From: JBBIPA01 sp963820495
Lineage (GTDB): Bacteria; Chloroflexota; Dehalococcoidia; GIF9; UBA5629
Direction of reading: 5' to 3'
DNA: 64,000 nt
NCBI GenBank assembly: GCA_963820495.1
Contig: CAWGAF010000001.1
Coordinates: 248,001 to 312,000, forward strand
Shown here in pieces: positions 17,630 to 27,238 of the stretch. Made by a program: the position numbers and the translations under genes. Below the pieces are notes generated by a model, which worked only from the letters and a program-made list of their open reading frames with translations, was not told the DNA's origin and did no database searches. Numbering within the stretch: position 1 is the first letter of the stretch; every line of letters starts with the position of its first letter.

Positions 17630-19726
17630 TTAATTTTCTTTATATATTTTACAGAGGATACCTCTTAGACTTACAGAGCCTAGTTCTCTACCATATGGCG
17701 GGTCACTGCTAGTAAGTATATTGACATTCGATTCATCCCATCCACTCAATGCTGACGTTTTTTCCGGGAACCACCAACCATGCTCAACCATCACCACCCT
17801 AGGATCAATGTTAGGTGAAAGAGCGGCTTTTTGTCTGATTTTTCCCCGTTTGGTTTCTATATATACCCAGTTACCACCTTTTATGCCTAACTTGTTGGCT
17901 GTGTCCCGGTTAATTATAACAAGAGGATCCGGATGACTGTTTCGCAGAGATGGGATCTGACGTCCGGCAGCATGCAAGTAAGGTGCCAATTTCCAACTGG
18001 TTAGCACGAGAGGGTATTCCTTAGCCAGTTCGGGGTCGCTAAAAGGTGATTCAGGTGGCTCATGATAAGTGGGTAAGGGGTCAAAGCCCCAGTTTTCAAG
18101 TTGACTGGAATACAATTCTACCTTGCGCGAGGGAGTGGCAAACCCATCCCGTTCATATTTGCGATACTGTTTGCTCACGGGAATTACTCCTACTTTTCGA
18201 AACTCGTTAAAAGTTAGTCCAGATGGTTTCAGAATGAAATCCAGGGCTTCATTTTCATCCTTCCACACCCAATTTTTCAGTCCCATCCGACTAGCCAATC
18301 CGTTATATATTTTCAGGTCAGACCAGCATTCACCTATTTGAGCTACCTTCTGGATAATGCTCACCGCCGGCATCATGAAGCATTCATGAATTCCATCCAT
18401 CTCCATATATGTTGTTACAGGCAAGACAATATCAGCTAATTCAGCTGTTGGTATCATAAAGTATTCTGCTACTGCAAGAAAATCCAGGCTCTTAAGGGCT
18501 TGATAGACCTCTTTAGAATTACTGTAAGAATGTAGCATGGCAGCTCCTGGGATGTAGGCAGCCCGTATAGGGTAAGGCTTAGATGTCAATATGGCTTTGA
18601 TTAACTTCTGGGGCAGGGCAGAAAAATAGGTGGGCAAAATATTTTCTTCCCCACCAATTCTTTTGGCACGAAATTCAAGTGAAATGGCATTCTGCTGGTT
18701 TAATTCAGGGGAAGTCGGAGATACCACTGCCGCTCCTGACCACTCCAATTCACCTCCCGGTTGTCCGAGGTTACCGGTTATGGCTCGTAGAATAGCTAAG
18801 GCACGTGCGACTTGAAAGCTATTTATGTTATTGTCTAGCCCATTTCCCCATTCCAGACAAGCTGGCTTGCTGGTTGCATACAGCCGTGCTATTTGCCGAA
18901 TAGTCTCGGCAGGTACCCAGGTCAGCTGGGCAACTTTCTCAGCTGGATAGTCCTTTATATGGGCTTTTAGCTTCTCAAAGCCTACTGTCCATCCCGCCAC
19001 AAAGCCCTTATCGTACAAATCCTCACTGATAATGACATTAATCATACCCAGTGCGAGAGCCAGGTCGGAGCACGGTCTGGGTTTTACCCAAATATCTGCC
19101 CGCTGGGCATATACGGTCTCTGCAGGGTCAATGGTAATTAACCTGGCACCTTGTTCTAAAGCTTTCTGCATACGTTTATGTCGGCTAATGGACGTCGCCG
19201 CCCCATTAAAAGCCCATGAGACGATACAAGCTGGAGGATATTCGTAGTCCGGGTCAGCCACAAAACCATATGTCATTCTTGAAGCGTAGAGCCTGGGCAG
19301 AAAGCAAATATTTGAGGTAGCCACTACATTGGGTGATCCGAATATGTTGGCAAAGCGGGCCAGATATCTGTCTTGATATCCCTTGGCTCCACCGCGAACG
19401 AACGCTACCGCCTCACCTCCATATTTCTGTTTCACCTTACCTAATTCTGTTGCAATAGTTGCCAGAGCTTCATCCCACCCAATTTGTTGCCATTTTCCTT
19501 CCCCTCTTTTACCCATTCTCTTTAAGGGATGTTTCAGGCGGGCTGGGCTTTTTAAATATTCCAAAGAAGCTGCACCTTTAATACATATGGCTCCTCGGCT
19601 AGATGGATGTTCCGGGTCCCCTTCCACTTTGACAGGATGTCCTCCTTTTATATGTATCAGTACGCCACAGCCATCAAAACACAAATTACACGTACTTTTT
19701 ATGACTTGCTCTTTTTGTATATTCAT
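17630..19726 (-). CDS. Molybdopterin oxidoreductase catalytic subunit
   Basis: A 698-residue DMSO-reductase-family subunit, starting at the ATG at 19726 with GGGAGG eleven bases upstream. The N-terminal [4Fe-4S] site CNLCFDGCGV with a fourth Cys in RGAICIKG is intact, and a Cys in SNICFLPRLYASR is a candidate molybdenum ligand. Middle and C-terminal pterin-binding blocks include ITGNLGQPGGE, LPVTTYMEMDG and the C-terminal VYIETKRGKIRQKA barrel. It has no Tat signal, so it is probably cytoplasmic, and it lacks its own FeS/membrane subunits, so it may draw electrons from the NADH modules nearby. Substrate is unknown. Confidence 0.88.
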   Translation of the reverse strand: MNIQKEQVIKSTCNLCFDGCGVLIHIKGGHPVKVEGDPEHPSSRGAICIKGAASLEYLKSPARLKHPLKRMGKRGEGKWQQIGWDEALATIATELGKVKQKYGGEAVAFVRGGAKGYQDRYLARFANIFGSPNVVATSNICFLPRLYASRMTYGFVADPDYEYPPACIVSWAFNGAATSISRHKRMQKALEQGARLITIDPAETVYAQRADIWVKPRPCSDLALALGMINVIISEDLYDKGFVAGWTVGFEKLKAHIKDYPAEKVAQLTWVPAETIRQIARLYATSKPACLEWGNGLDNNINSFQVARALAILRAITGNLGQPGGELEWSGAAVVSPTSPELNQQNAISLEFRAKRIGGEENILPTYFSALPQKLIKAILTSKPYPIRAAYIPGAAMLHSYSNSKEVYQALKSLDFLAVAEYFMIPTAELADIVLPVTTYMEMDGIHECFMMPAVSIIQKVAQIGECWSDLKIYNGLASRMGLKNWVWKDENEALDFILKPSGLTFNEFRKVGVIPVSKQYRKYERDGFATPSRKVELYSSQLENWGFDPLPTYHEPPESPFSDPELAKEYPLVLTSWKLAPYLHAAGRQIPSLRNSHPDPLVIINRDTANKLGIKGGNWVYIETKRGKIRQKAALSPNIDPRVVMVEHGWWFPEKTSALSGWDESNVNILTSSDPPYGRELGSVSLRGILCKIYKEN

Positions 19727-19777
19727 TATAAAGATAACCTCCCATGGTTTAATACACAGCAAATTATACTAATTCTA

Positions 19778-19803
19778 TTTAGTATTTTTTTGCTACATAC
19801 ATT
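19778..19803. repeat. 26-bp repeat of the livK upstream region (partner 13210-13235)
   Basis: The 26 bases starting TTTAGTATTTTTTTGC recur exactly at 13210-13235. Here they abut the truncated livF; there they lie upstream of livK. This marks a deletion or recombination endpoint. Confidence 0.85.
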
Positions 19804-19893
19804 TATGCTTCCTTCATCAATGTTCATAGAGATGCCCTTTAACGCTTCAACTCGGTCATAGTGAACTCTTATATCGCTAACCTCAAGCAACAT
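19804..19893 (-). pseudogene. livF N-terminal stub
   Basis: Immediately after the livG stop, an ATG at 19893 reads MLLEVSDIRVHYDRVEALKG and on to NIDEGSI, identical to the first 29 residues of LivF at 13425-14135. It then runs into unrelated sequence (the 26-bp repeat). Walker A and everything after are lost. It proves that livF once followed livG here. Confidence 0.88.
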
Positions 19894-19894
19894 A

Positions 19895-20662
19895 TTAACC
19901 ACTCTCTTCAGAGCCTAAATAGGCTTCAATTACTTCCCTGTTTTGCTTTATCCCTTCAGGTAAGTCCTCTGCAATTTTCCTTCCAAAGTTAAGCACTATA
20001 ATCCTATCGCAGATGCTCATCACTGCTTTAATATCATGTTCCACTAACACAACTGTGATGCCGTCATTGCGTATCTGCCGGATTCGATCCATTACACTCA
20101 TACTTTCCCCCGGATTCATGCCAGCTACAGGTTCATCCAGTAGTAGTAAAATTGGATTCGCAGACAATGCAATAGCGATGCCCAAGAGCTTTTGGTATCC
20201 ATAAGGCAGGTTAGTGGGCATCTCACCTTTCAAATGATCCAGTTCTACAAATTTCAATATCTCCATACTTTGTCTCTGGATCTTCTCATCTTCCCTTCGA
20301 GCAGAAGAGGTATTGAACAACAAGCTAAAAAAGCTGGAACTTCGCCGCAAATGATGCGCCACCATAATATTCTCAAAGACACTCTTGCTTTTGAATAGCG
20401 TAGTGGCTTGATATGTTCGTACTAATCCGTGCCGTGCAATATCGCTCGGCTTCAGACCAGTTATATCGTATCCATTAAATATTAATTTTCCAGATGTGGG
20501 ACGATGGAAGCCTGTTATTAGATTGAAGATAGTGGTTTTCCCTGCACCATTGGGACCAATAATCCCTAGAATCTCCCCTTTTTCAACGTCAAAATCTAGT
20601 TGATTTACAGCAGATAAACCACCGAAACACTTAGTTAATCCTCTTACTTCCAGTAGCGCCAT
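19895..20662 (-). CDS. livG: ABC transporter ATP-binding protein LivG
   Basis: A full-length 255-residue LivG: Walker A GPNGAGKT near residue 38, the long LivG helical insertion (residues 95-130), Walker B ILLLLDEPVAGMNP and the H-loop VLVEHDIKAVM, ending EAYLGSEESG. It is the only complete LivG in the window, yet it lies almost 6 kb from livF, livH and livM, with the methyltransferase and molybdopterin genes in between. It presumably still supplies the second ATPase of that transporter. Confidence 0.92.
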   Translation of the reverse strand: MALLEVRGLTKCFGGLSAVNQLDFDVEKGEILGIIGPNGAGKTTIFNLITGFHRPTSGKLIFNGYDITGLKPSDIARHGLVRTYQATTLFKSKSVFENIMVAHHLRRSSSFFSLLFNTSSARREDEKIQRQSMEILKFVELDHLKGEMPTNLPYGYQKLLGIAIALSANPILLLLDEPVAGMNPGESMSVMDRIRQIRNDGITVVLVEHDIKAVMSICDRIIVLNFGRKIAEDLPEGIKQNREVIEAYLGSEESG

Positions 20663-20911
20663 ATTTTTGCGTCTTTCATATCAAGAAGTTAACAGCCCTT
20701 GGGAAATATTACACCTCTGAGCAACTGAACTGATTAATATAAGGCAACTATAGAATATTTATTTTATTAATAATCTAATCGATATCAAATAGAGTTTTTG
20801 ATTATCAATTGCTTATCATATTACATATAGATTATAATCTCATAGTATATCATAGATTGTCAAGACCTACATCATTAGCTATTGATAGCAGAATCAATTC
20901 ACGTTGGTAAT

Positions 20912-21331
20912 ATGCAAGAGAAGTCATGGTGCAATCTAATATCTATATTACTAAAGGTTCAAGAAATTGAAGGTTGTCTTTCACCATAAGCTATCACGGA
21001 AATCAGCCGTTTCCTAGGTATATCTGAGAATGATACATATAGTGTTGCTAGCTTGTATACTGACTTCCGCTTCTGCTGTACGAGCAACTATATTATCAAA
21101 GTTTGTCTTCGTGCTGCTTACCGTATGCTAGGCCCCGAGCAAATATTAAAATGTTTAGAGAATGAGTTAAACATCAAAGCCGGTGAAATAACACCTGACC
21201 TCAAGTTCAGTCTCCAAAAGGTAGTTTACTTTGGTTGTAATGCTTCGGCTCCGGTAGTAATGATTGATCAAGAAATCTATGGTAAAATGACGCCGATGAA
21301 AGTAAAGGAATTGTTAGCAGAATATAATTAA
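20912..21331 (+). pseudogene. Degraded NuoE/HydC-like gene with internal stop and lost Fe-S cysteines
   Basis: From an ATG at 20912 one frame encodes a whole NuoE-like protein of 139 codons, but TAA at 20987-20989 interrupts it after EIEGCLSP. Downstream the recognisable FLGISENDTYSVAS and IKAGEITPDLKFSL segments continue in frame. Three of the four [2Fe-2S] cysteines are gone: the GTAC motif reads RAAY, and the NCLGAC motif reads VYFGCN. It heads the rightward cluster with the NuoF-like gene 27 bases later. It cannot bind the normal cluster, so the second NADH module either lacks this subunit or borrows the one at 8183-8647. Confidence 0.85.
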
Positions 21332-21357
21332 ATAGCTAGTCTGAATTGGGATATTAA

Positions 21358-23274
21358 ATGACCTTCGAACAAATACAACGCAATGCCATAGCTGAGTGCA
21401 AAGCCTTAGAAAACAATGAAGTGTCCAATATTTATATTGGAACTTCCACATGCGGACACTCCTCCGGAGCATCAAAAGTGCTTGACCATATTAATGTTGA
21501 GTTGAAAAGGGGGAATATAGCTGCTAGGGTGATAGAGGTAGGATGTATAGGCTTCTGTTATTTAGAACCACTGATATATATTGCCAAGCATGGTCGTCCG
21601 CGCGTTTGCTACGGTTCAGTTACACCGGACATTGCTTCTCAGCTTATAACGGACTATATAGTTAATAATAATCCTAGGCCCGACCTTGCTCTCTGTACTA
21701 TTGGCAAAGGTGAAATCGCTGAAATCCCTAAAATTTCGGATTTACCCATGTTCAAGTCGCAAGTGAGAATAGCCCTTCGTAATTGCGGTTATATTGACCC
21801 TGGAAATATCAATGATTATGTTTCGGTGAGCGGCTATACAGGATTGGTCAGGGCATTAAATATAAGCCCGGGCGAGGTAATAGAAGGGGTTGGCAAGTCA
21901 GGGCTTAGGGGACGTGGTGGAGCTGGCTTTCACACGGGAACCAAATGGCGTCTTTGCTACGATGCACCTGGCACTGAGAAATATTTAGTATGTAATGCTG
22001 CCGAAGGAGATCCTGCAGCTTTTGCAAATCGGACACTTTTAGAAGGAGACCCCCATTCCGTTTTAGAGGGGATGATTATTGGTGCTTATGCTGTTGGAGC
22101 TACTCAGGGCTATATCTATATTAATGACGAATATCAGTTAGCTATTTCTAGGGTGAGGGCTGCTTTAAAACAAGCTGAGGAACTAGGATTTTTAGGCAAT
22201 AATATTCTTGATTCCAACTACGGTTTAAACATAGAGGTCAAGGAAGGAACAGGTGACTTTATCTGTGGTGAAGAGACAGCCTTAATACGTTTCCTAGAGG
22301 GCAAACGGTCTGTGCCTTATTCTCGTCCTCCATTTCCTGCTATATCAGGACTGCGGGATAAACCAACCGTTGTCAATAATGTAGAGACATTGGCTGATGT
22401 GTCTGCTATTTTGCAAAAAAGTGCCGATTGGTATGCTAGCTATGGTACAGAAAAAAGCAAGGGAACTAAGATATTTACCATATCTGGCAAGATAACGCGT
22501 ACTGGAATTGTTGAAATACCCATGGGCATCACGCTACGCCAGATTATTAATGATATTGGTGGGGGTATTCCCAATGGTAAAGAATTTAAAGCAGTGCGGA
22601 TTGGTGGTCCAACGGGAGGTTTTTTATCAGCCAATGCTTTTGATACCCCTATTGAATATGAGCAATTGACTGTCAACGGAGCCATAATGGGGTCTGGAAG
22701 CATAGCAGTTGCTGATAGCAATATATGTATAGTAAATCTGGTAAAAGACTGTCTCTCTTTCACTCATGCTGAATCGTGTGGACAATGCGTGTTGTGTCGA
22801 GAGGGAACTATGCAAATGCTAGAAATACTGATGGATATTACTGATGGTAGGGGTAAGCCCGAATATGTAGATTTGCTATTAGAACTAGGGGAGGGCTTAA
22901 AGTTGGGGGCACTTTGTGCTTTAGGCAGAACAGCACCCAACCCTGTGTTGACGACTATCCGGGACTTCCGTGATGAGTATGTGTCACATATCAATAGGAA
23001 ACGATGTCCCGCGCTGGTGTGCAAAAGACTTATTCTCTTCCACATTTACCCCGATAAGTGCCAAGGTTGCCTTATATGTCTAAAGAATTGTCCCGCTGAT
23101 GCTATTGCTGGCGGCGAAAAGATGATACATGTGATAAACCAGAACAAATGCATTAGATGTGGAATTTGTTTGGATGTATGCCCCCCTCAATTTGCCGCGG
23201 TAGCAAAGGTTAGTGGTAAACAACCAATAGCTCCTAAGGAACCAATCCCTGTTGAAAGTTGGGGGAAGATATAG
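21358..23274 (+). CDS. NuoF/HydB-like NADH-binding flavoprotein
   Basis: A 638-residue HydB/NuoF-type subunit. The N-terminal [2Fe-2S]-like domain has TCGHSSGA and GCIGFCYLEPLI. The core has the LRGRGGAGFHTG FMN/NADH signature near residue 180 and ESCGQCVLCREG near 480. The C-terminal ferredoxin domain carries CQGCLICLKNCP and CIRCGICLDVCPP. It oxidises or reduces NAD(H) via FMN. It is a paralogue of the protein at 6287-8179 but differs in the first domain. It is coupled to the next gene, whose start lies at or just after its stop. Confidence 0.9.
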   Translation: MTFEQIQRNAIAECKALENNEVSNIYIGTSTCGHSSGASKVLDHINVELKRGNIAARVIEVGCIGFCYLEPLIYIAKHGRPRVCYGSVTPDIASQLITDYIVNNNPRPDLALCTIGKGEIAEIPKISDLPMFKSQVRIALRNCGYIDPGNINDYVSVSGYTGLVRALNISPGEVIEGVGKSGLRGRGGAGFHTGTKWRLCYDAPGTEKYLVCNAAEGDPAAFANRTLLEGDPHSVLEGMIIGAYAVGATQGYIYINDEYQLAISRVRAALKQAEELGFLGNNILDSNYGLNIEVKEGTGDFICGEETALIRFLEGKRSVPYSRPPFPAISGLRDKPTVVNNVETLADVSAILQKSADWYASYGTEKSKGTKIFTISGKITRTGIVEIPMGITLRQIINDIGGGIPNGKEFKAVRIGGPTGGFLSANAFDTPIEYEQLTVNGAIMGSGSIAVADSNICIVNLVKDCLSFTHAESCGQCVLCREGTMQMLEILMDITDGRGKPEYVDLLLELGEGLKLGALCALGRTAPNPVLTTIRDFRDEYVSHINRKRCPALVCKRLILFHIYPDKCQGCLICLKNCPADAIAGGEKMIHVINQNKCIRCGICLDVCPPQFAAVAKVSGKQPIAPKEPIPVESWGKI

Positions 23275-23288
23275 TTCAAGGGGGTATT

Positions 23289-25406
23289 TTGGAGACAATC
23301 AAACTAAATATAGATGGACATGAGGTTAAGACTAGTAAAGGGTATACTGTACTGGCAGCAGCACTATGTGCTGGAATCTATATCCCCCATCTTTGTCATC
23401 ATCCCGACCTAAAGCCTGTTGGCGTTTGCCGATTATGTATTGTTGAAATAGAAGGTATAAGAGGACTATCCACTGCATGCACGACAATAGCATCAGAGGG
23501 GATGGTGGTAAATACTAGAACACCCCAGATAGACCAAATACGTCGTCTCTCTATGGAATTAATTCTAGCCAGTCATCCTCCAGATTGCACAGTATGTCCC
23601 AAGTATCTCAATTGTGAGTTACAATCACTCAAACAGTATCTGGGGCTTACCGAGGTGCAACGTTTTAAGAAACGGCTAAGAGCATTTCTCGTCAACACTA
23701 GTAATCCCCTTTTCTTACACGATCTCAGCAGGTGTATTCTTTGTGGGCGCTGTGTTAGAGCTTGCTATGAGTTGCGTGGTGTGGGAGTCCTCTCTTTTAT
23801 AAATAAGGGCTGGAATACTTACATTGGTACAGCATTTGACCGCTTATTGGCTGATGCCGGATGTGTATTTTGTGGTGCTTGTGTTGAGGTTTGTCCCACT
23901 GGTGCAATCAGGGATAAAGAAGGGCTAATAGAACTTGAAAAGGGTCGCAATAAAGGGCTTGTTCCCTGTAAATATAATTGTCCAGCAGAAATAGATGTCC
24001 CCCGTTATATTCGTCTCATTCGTGAAAAGAGGTTTTCGGCAGCATTATCTGTGATTAGGGAAAAAGTTCCATTCCCTGCAACTCTGGGTTATGTCTGTAA
24101 CCATCCCTGTGAAAATGTTTGTCGCCGTAAAGAACTTAATGAGGCAATTTCTATAAGAGAACTCAAGCGCTTTGTGGCTCAGAAGGATGACAAGCTATGG
24201 AAGAAAAACTCTTGGAAAGCGCCACCAACCAATAAGCGGGTAGCAATAATAGGGTCAGGTCCTGCCGGGCTGACTGCTGCCTATTATCTATCAAAGTTGG
24301 GGCACAATGTCACTGTATTTGAAGCCTTGCCACTTCCTGGTGGTATGATGCGAGTCGGTATACCCGAATATCGTTTGCCCAGGAGTGTACTCAATGCTGA
24401 GATTAAAGAGATAGAAACTATGGGTATAGACATTAGGACTAATACCAAGATAGATTCACTGGATACGCTCATAAAAGATGGGCACAAGGCCATACTGATA
24501 GCGATTGGCGCTCATAGTGGTCAAAAATTGCCTACTCCAGGCTCTGATCTTGATGGTGTGTTAATTAGTACTAATTTTTTAAGGGATGTGAATTTGGGTA
24601 AAGAGATACAAGTGGGAGAAAAGGTGCTGGTGCTAGGTGGTGGAAATGTTGCATTTGATTGTGCCCGTGTTGCCCGTCGCCTAGGTGCTAATGAAGTCCG
24701 TTTGGCTTGTCTGGAGCCCAGAGAAAAAATGCTAGCCTCCCCCGATGAGATTGAGCATGGTGAGGAAGAAGGTATTGTAATTCATCATTCCTGTAATTTT
24801 ATCCGTATTCTGAACGATAATGGGCACGTTACCGGTGTTGAGTGTGCCGACGTAGAGTCGTTTAAATTCGATAATGAAGGAAAACTACAATGTAATATTG
24901 TTCAAGGTTCAGAACACGTTTTATCCGCAGACACTGTTATCTTTGCCATAGGTCAACGACCAGAAGTTCCTGCCCAGTATGAATTAACTACTGGTCGAGG
25001 GAACACCATTCAAATTGTCCCAGAAACATTAGCTACTAATAGAGAAAGAATCTTTGCAGCTGGTGATGTTATTAGTGGAACTGCCTCAGTTATTGAGGCA
25101 ATTGCTGCAGGAAGAAAAGCAGCTACGTCTATTGACAAGTATCTTGGCGGGAACGGTATTATTGATCAAGAGTTGGTGCCAATTGAAATGCCTAGCGACT
25201 GGATAGGTCACCAGGAAAATTTCGCCTACCAACAGAGATGCAAAATGCCCTCAATTCCAACAAATCAGCGACTCAGTAGCTTTAGCGAGGTAATCCACAG
25301 TTATGACGATGAGTGCGCTTTTAGAGAGGCACAACGGTGTTTGCAATGTGATCTTAGGCTAAAGATATCCTCAATAAAGTATTGGGCGGATTATTTATCT
25401 CCTTGA
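23289..25406 (+). CDS. Fusion of NuoG-like ferredoxin region with GltD-type FAD/NAD(P) oxidoreductase
   Basis: A roughly 705-residue fusion. The TTG at 23289 follows AAGGGGG; a TTG at 23259 would overlap the previous gene. Residues 1-80 are a [2Fe-2S] domain (LCHHPDLKPVGVCRLC). A CPKYLNCELQ segment and two [4Fe-4S] clusters (CILCGRCVRAC, CVFCGACVEVCP) follow to about 205. The rest is a GltD/DPD-like module: a Cys-rich helical domain (CKYNCPAEIDVPRY, CNHPCENVCRR), FAD motif GSGPAGLTAAY, then GGGNVAFDCAR and AIGQRP, ending RCLQCDLR. It would link NADH-module electrons to a second nucleotide such as NADP, a plausible bifurcating or transhydrogenase-like subunit. Confidence 0.88.
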   Translation: METIKLNIDGHEVKTSKGYTVLAAALCAGIYIPHLCHHPDLKPVGVCRLCIVEIEGIRGLSTACTTIASEGMVVNTRTPQIDQIRRLSMELILASHPPDCTVCPKYLNCELQSLKQYLGLTEVQRFKKRLRAFLVNTSNPLFLHDLSRCILCGRCVRACYELRGVGVLSFINKGWNTYIGTAFDRLLADAGCVFCGACVEVCPTGAIRDKEGLIELEKGRNKGLVPCKYNCPAEIDVPRYIRLIREKRFSAALSVIREKVPFPATLGYVCNHPCENVCRRKELNEAISIRELKRFVAQKDDKLWKKNSWKAPPTNKRVAIIGSGPAGLTAAYYLSKLGHNVTVFEALPLPGGMMRVGIPEYRLPRSVLNAEIKEIETMGIDIRTNTKIDSLDTLIKDGHKAILIAIGAHSGQKLPTPGSDLDGVLISTNFLRDVNLGKEIQVGEKVLVLGGGNVAFDCARVARRLGANEVRLACLEPREKMLASPDEIEHGEEEGIVIHHSCNFIRILNDNGHVTGVECADVESFKFDNEGKLQCNIVQGSEHVLSADTVIFAIGQRPEVPAQYELTTGRGNTIQIVPETLATNRERIFAAGDVISGTASVIEAIAAGRKAATSIDKYLGGNGIIDQELVPIEMPSDWIGHQENFAYQQRCKMPSIPTNQRLSSFSEVIHSYDDECAFREAQRCLQCDLRLKISSIKYWADYLSP

Positions 25407-25447
25407 AGGAATGTGACTACCTGTTTCCCGTCCTGTGGAACAAGCGG

Positions 25448-26908
25448 TTATTTAACAATTGATTTTATGTATTTTAAAGCGTTTTCCCCGGCAATGCGTC
25501 CACTATTTACAGCAAAGCCCATTGTATTGCCAGGTAGAACAAACACATAACTATCACCATATATTGCATTTGCATCAGTTCCAACAGCATAAAGCCCAGG
25601 AATTACCTCATCATCCTTGGTCAGTACTTCAGTTTTATAATTAATTCTTATTCCCCCCAGACTCCCATACCCACCAGGAAAGTGCCTACCGGCGTAGAAT
25701 TTGGGCTGCTTTATCGGCCTCAGATACCTGGGGTTCTTGTAAAAAAGCTCATCCCTACCTGTCTCACAGAATTTATTATATTGATTTACGGTTTTTATTA
25801 AAGCATCAGGAATGATTCCGGTTTTGCTGGCTAATTCTTCCAGAGAGTTCGCTACAAATATATTTTCATTTCCTTGGTCAAGAGCTTGCTTGATATCAGC
25901 ATCAAGATTATCTTCTTTAGTGACAGGATTAACAATAGTCAAGAAATCCAAACCTATTTCTTCGTAATATTTTTTCGTAGCTTCATCGAAAATAATGAAA
26001 GCACGTCTATTTTTTTGTCTAGCGATTGCATTGCCCGTAAATGTGGGGTTTATCATGAGTTCTTCGTTAATAAAGCGCTCGCCTAATAGATTGACCATAA
26101 GATTAGGTTGACGAAATGCTGGCTGTCCTGCGACATTCCATGGACCGGGCCCGGGAATACTATAAATAATTTCGATGTTCATTCCTTCGCTAGCCGCACC
26201 CACCTCCCATGCCATTTGGATACCATTTCCTGACAAACCAGGAATTCTATATGAGAACATATCACTTCCCCACTCATATCCAGTATATTTTTTTATCCAT
26301 TCTGGGTTGTCACCAAATCCACCTGTAGCAATGATAACTGCTTTAGCATTCGCTTGGATCATTTCCCCGGACTTGCTTTCTGCAATCACACCCACAATCC
26401 GCACCCCTTCCTTGAGGATCTTTTTAGCAGGTGTTTGAAGAAGAATTTTAACGCCCAGTTCTTGAGCTCTCTCGGTCATAACCTTCATCATGGTGGCTGA
26501 GGCCTGAGGTCCAGGATGCCCACTGCTTCCCTTTATTAGATGCCATGTGAAATTCCCCCCAGGAAAATAAGCTGCTGGTTCCGCAAATTCAACTCCCATC
26601 TCTTCAAGCCAATCAATGGTGTCGGCTGATTTATCTATATAGTCTCTCACTAATCGGGCATCAACACGCCAATGGGTATAATCCATAAAGATTTTAAATG
26701 CTGCCTCTTTGGTAAGCCCGATCTGTTTTAGGCGCTGCAATCTGCTTTCTACGGCAAGGAGCCCCATCCCCATATTACCAGTCCCGCCTGTGGTTGTCGC
26801 TTTTTCAAAAACGAGCACCTTGGCACCTCGTTCTGCGGCAGTGATAGCCGCCGCTAACCCTGAAACACCAGCTGCAATAACTACTACATCAGCTTCTATT
26901 TGGTTCAT
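25448..26908 (-). CDS. FAD-dependent oxidoreductase, fumarate reductase/3-ketosteroid dehydrogenase-like
   Basis: A 486-residue soluble flavoprotein of the FrdA/UrdA superfamily. The dinucleotide motif reads VVIAAGVSGLAAA, with Ala in place of the first Gly of GxGxxG, followed by FEKATTTGGTGNM. ATGGFGDNPEW and a C-terminal GTDANAIYGDSYVFVLPGN block bind FAD. GGIRINYKTEVL is the family substrate-side signature. It lacks Tat signal, heme and FMN-attachment motifs, so it probably reduces or desaturates a cytoplasmic substrate. It is convergent with the fusion gene. Confidence 0.85.
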   Translation of the reverse strand: MNQIEADVVVIAAGVSGLAAAITAAERGAKVLVFEKATTTGGTGNMGMGLLAVESRLQRLKQIGLTKEAAFKIFMDYTHWRVDARLVRDYIDKSADTIDWLEEMGVEFAEPAAYFPGGNFTWHLIKGSSGHPGPQASATMMKVMTERAQELGVKILLQTPAKKILKEGVRIVGVIAESKSGEMIQANAKAVIIATGGFGDNPEWIKKYTGYEWGSDMFSYRIPGLSGNGIQMAWEVGAASEGMNIEIIYSIPGPGPWNVAGQPAFRQPNLMVNLLGERFINEELMINPTFTGNAIARQKNRRAFIIFDEATKKYYEEIGLDFLTIVNPVTKEDNLDADIKQALDQGNENIFVANSLEELASKTGIIPDALIKTVNQYNKFCETGRDELFYKNPRYLRPIKQPKFYAGRHFPGGYGSLGGIRINYKTEVLTKDDEVIPGLYAVGTDANAIYGDSYVFVLPGNTMGFAVNSGRIAGENALKYIKSIVK

Positions 26909-27238
26909 TGTTTTCTCCCTTTAATAATATTCTTAAATTCTAGCGCCAAGCTCTTGTTATTTATGCTAGATATTGTGCCTTCTATAAGACCCAAACCTCA
27001 CTTTTAGTTGTTAGTCGATAAGCCGTACCATATTCTTTCTGTAATTTTACCGACCAATGAAAATATCAAACACCATCAATACAATCAGAGAAGAAGGGGA
27101 GCCGAAAAACAGCACATTACACAGTATACAGGATTATCACTAACATAATAGGTTAAAAGACAGGACAAGTTCCTCGTAATACTCCTTAATTTTTAAAACA
27201 TTAATTTATTTCAACTTACGCCAGTTATAATGCAGTTC
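26909..27238. other. Intergenic stretch without a gene
   Basis: About 330 AT-rich bases between the FrdA-like gene and BKACE copy 2. Nothing recognisable was found. The BKACE repeat begins abruptly at 27239. Confidence 0.45.

Noticed and set aside
17630..19726. Selenocysteine or pyrrolysine read-through in the methyl-transfer or molybdopterin genes
   Set aside because: All these frames are uninterrupted, so no recoded stop is needed; the only in-frame stop found, in the NuoE copy, is TAA.
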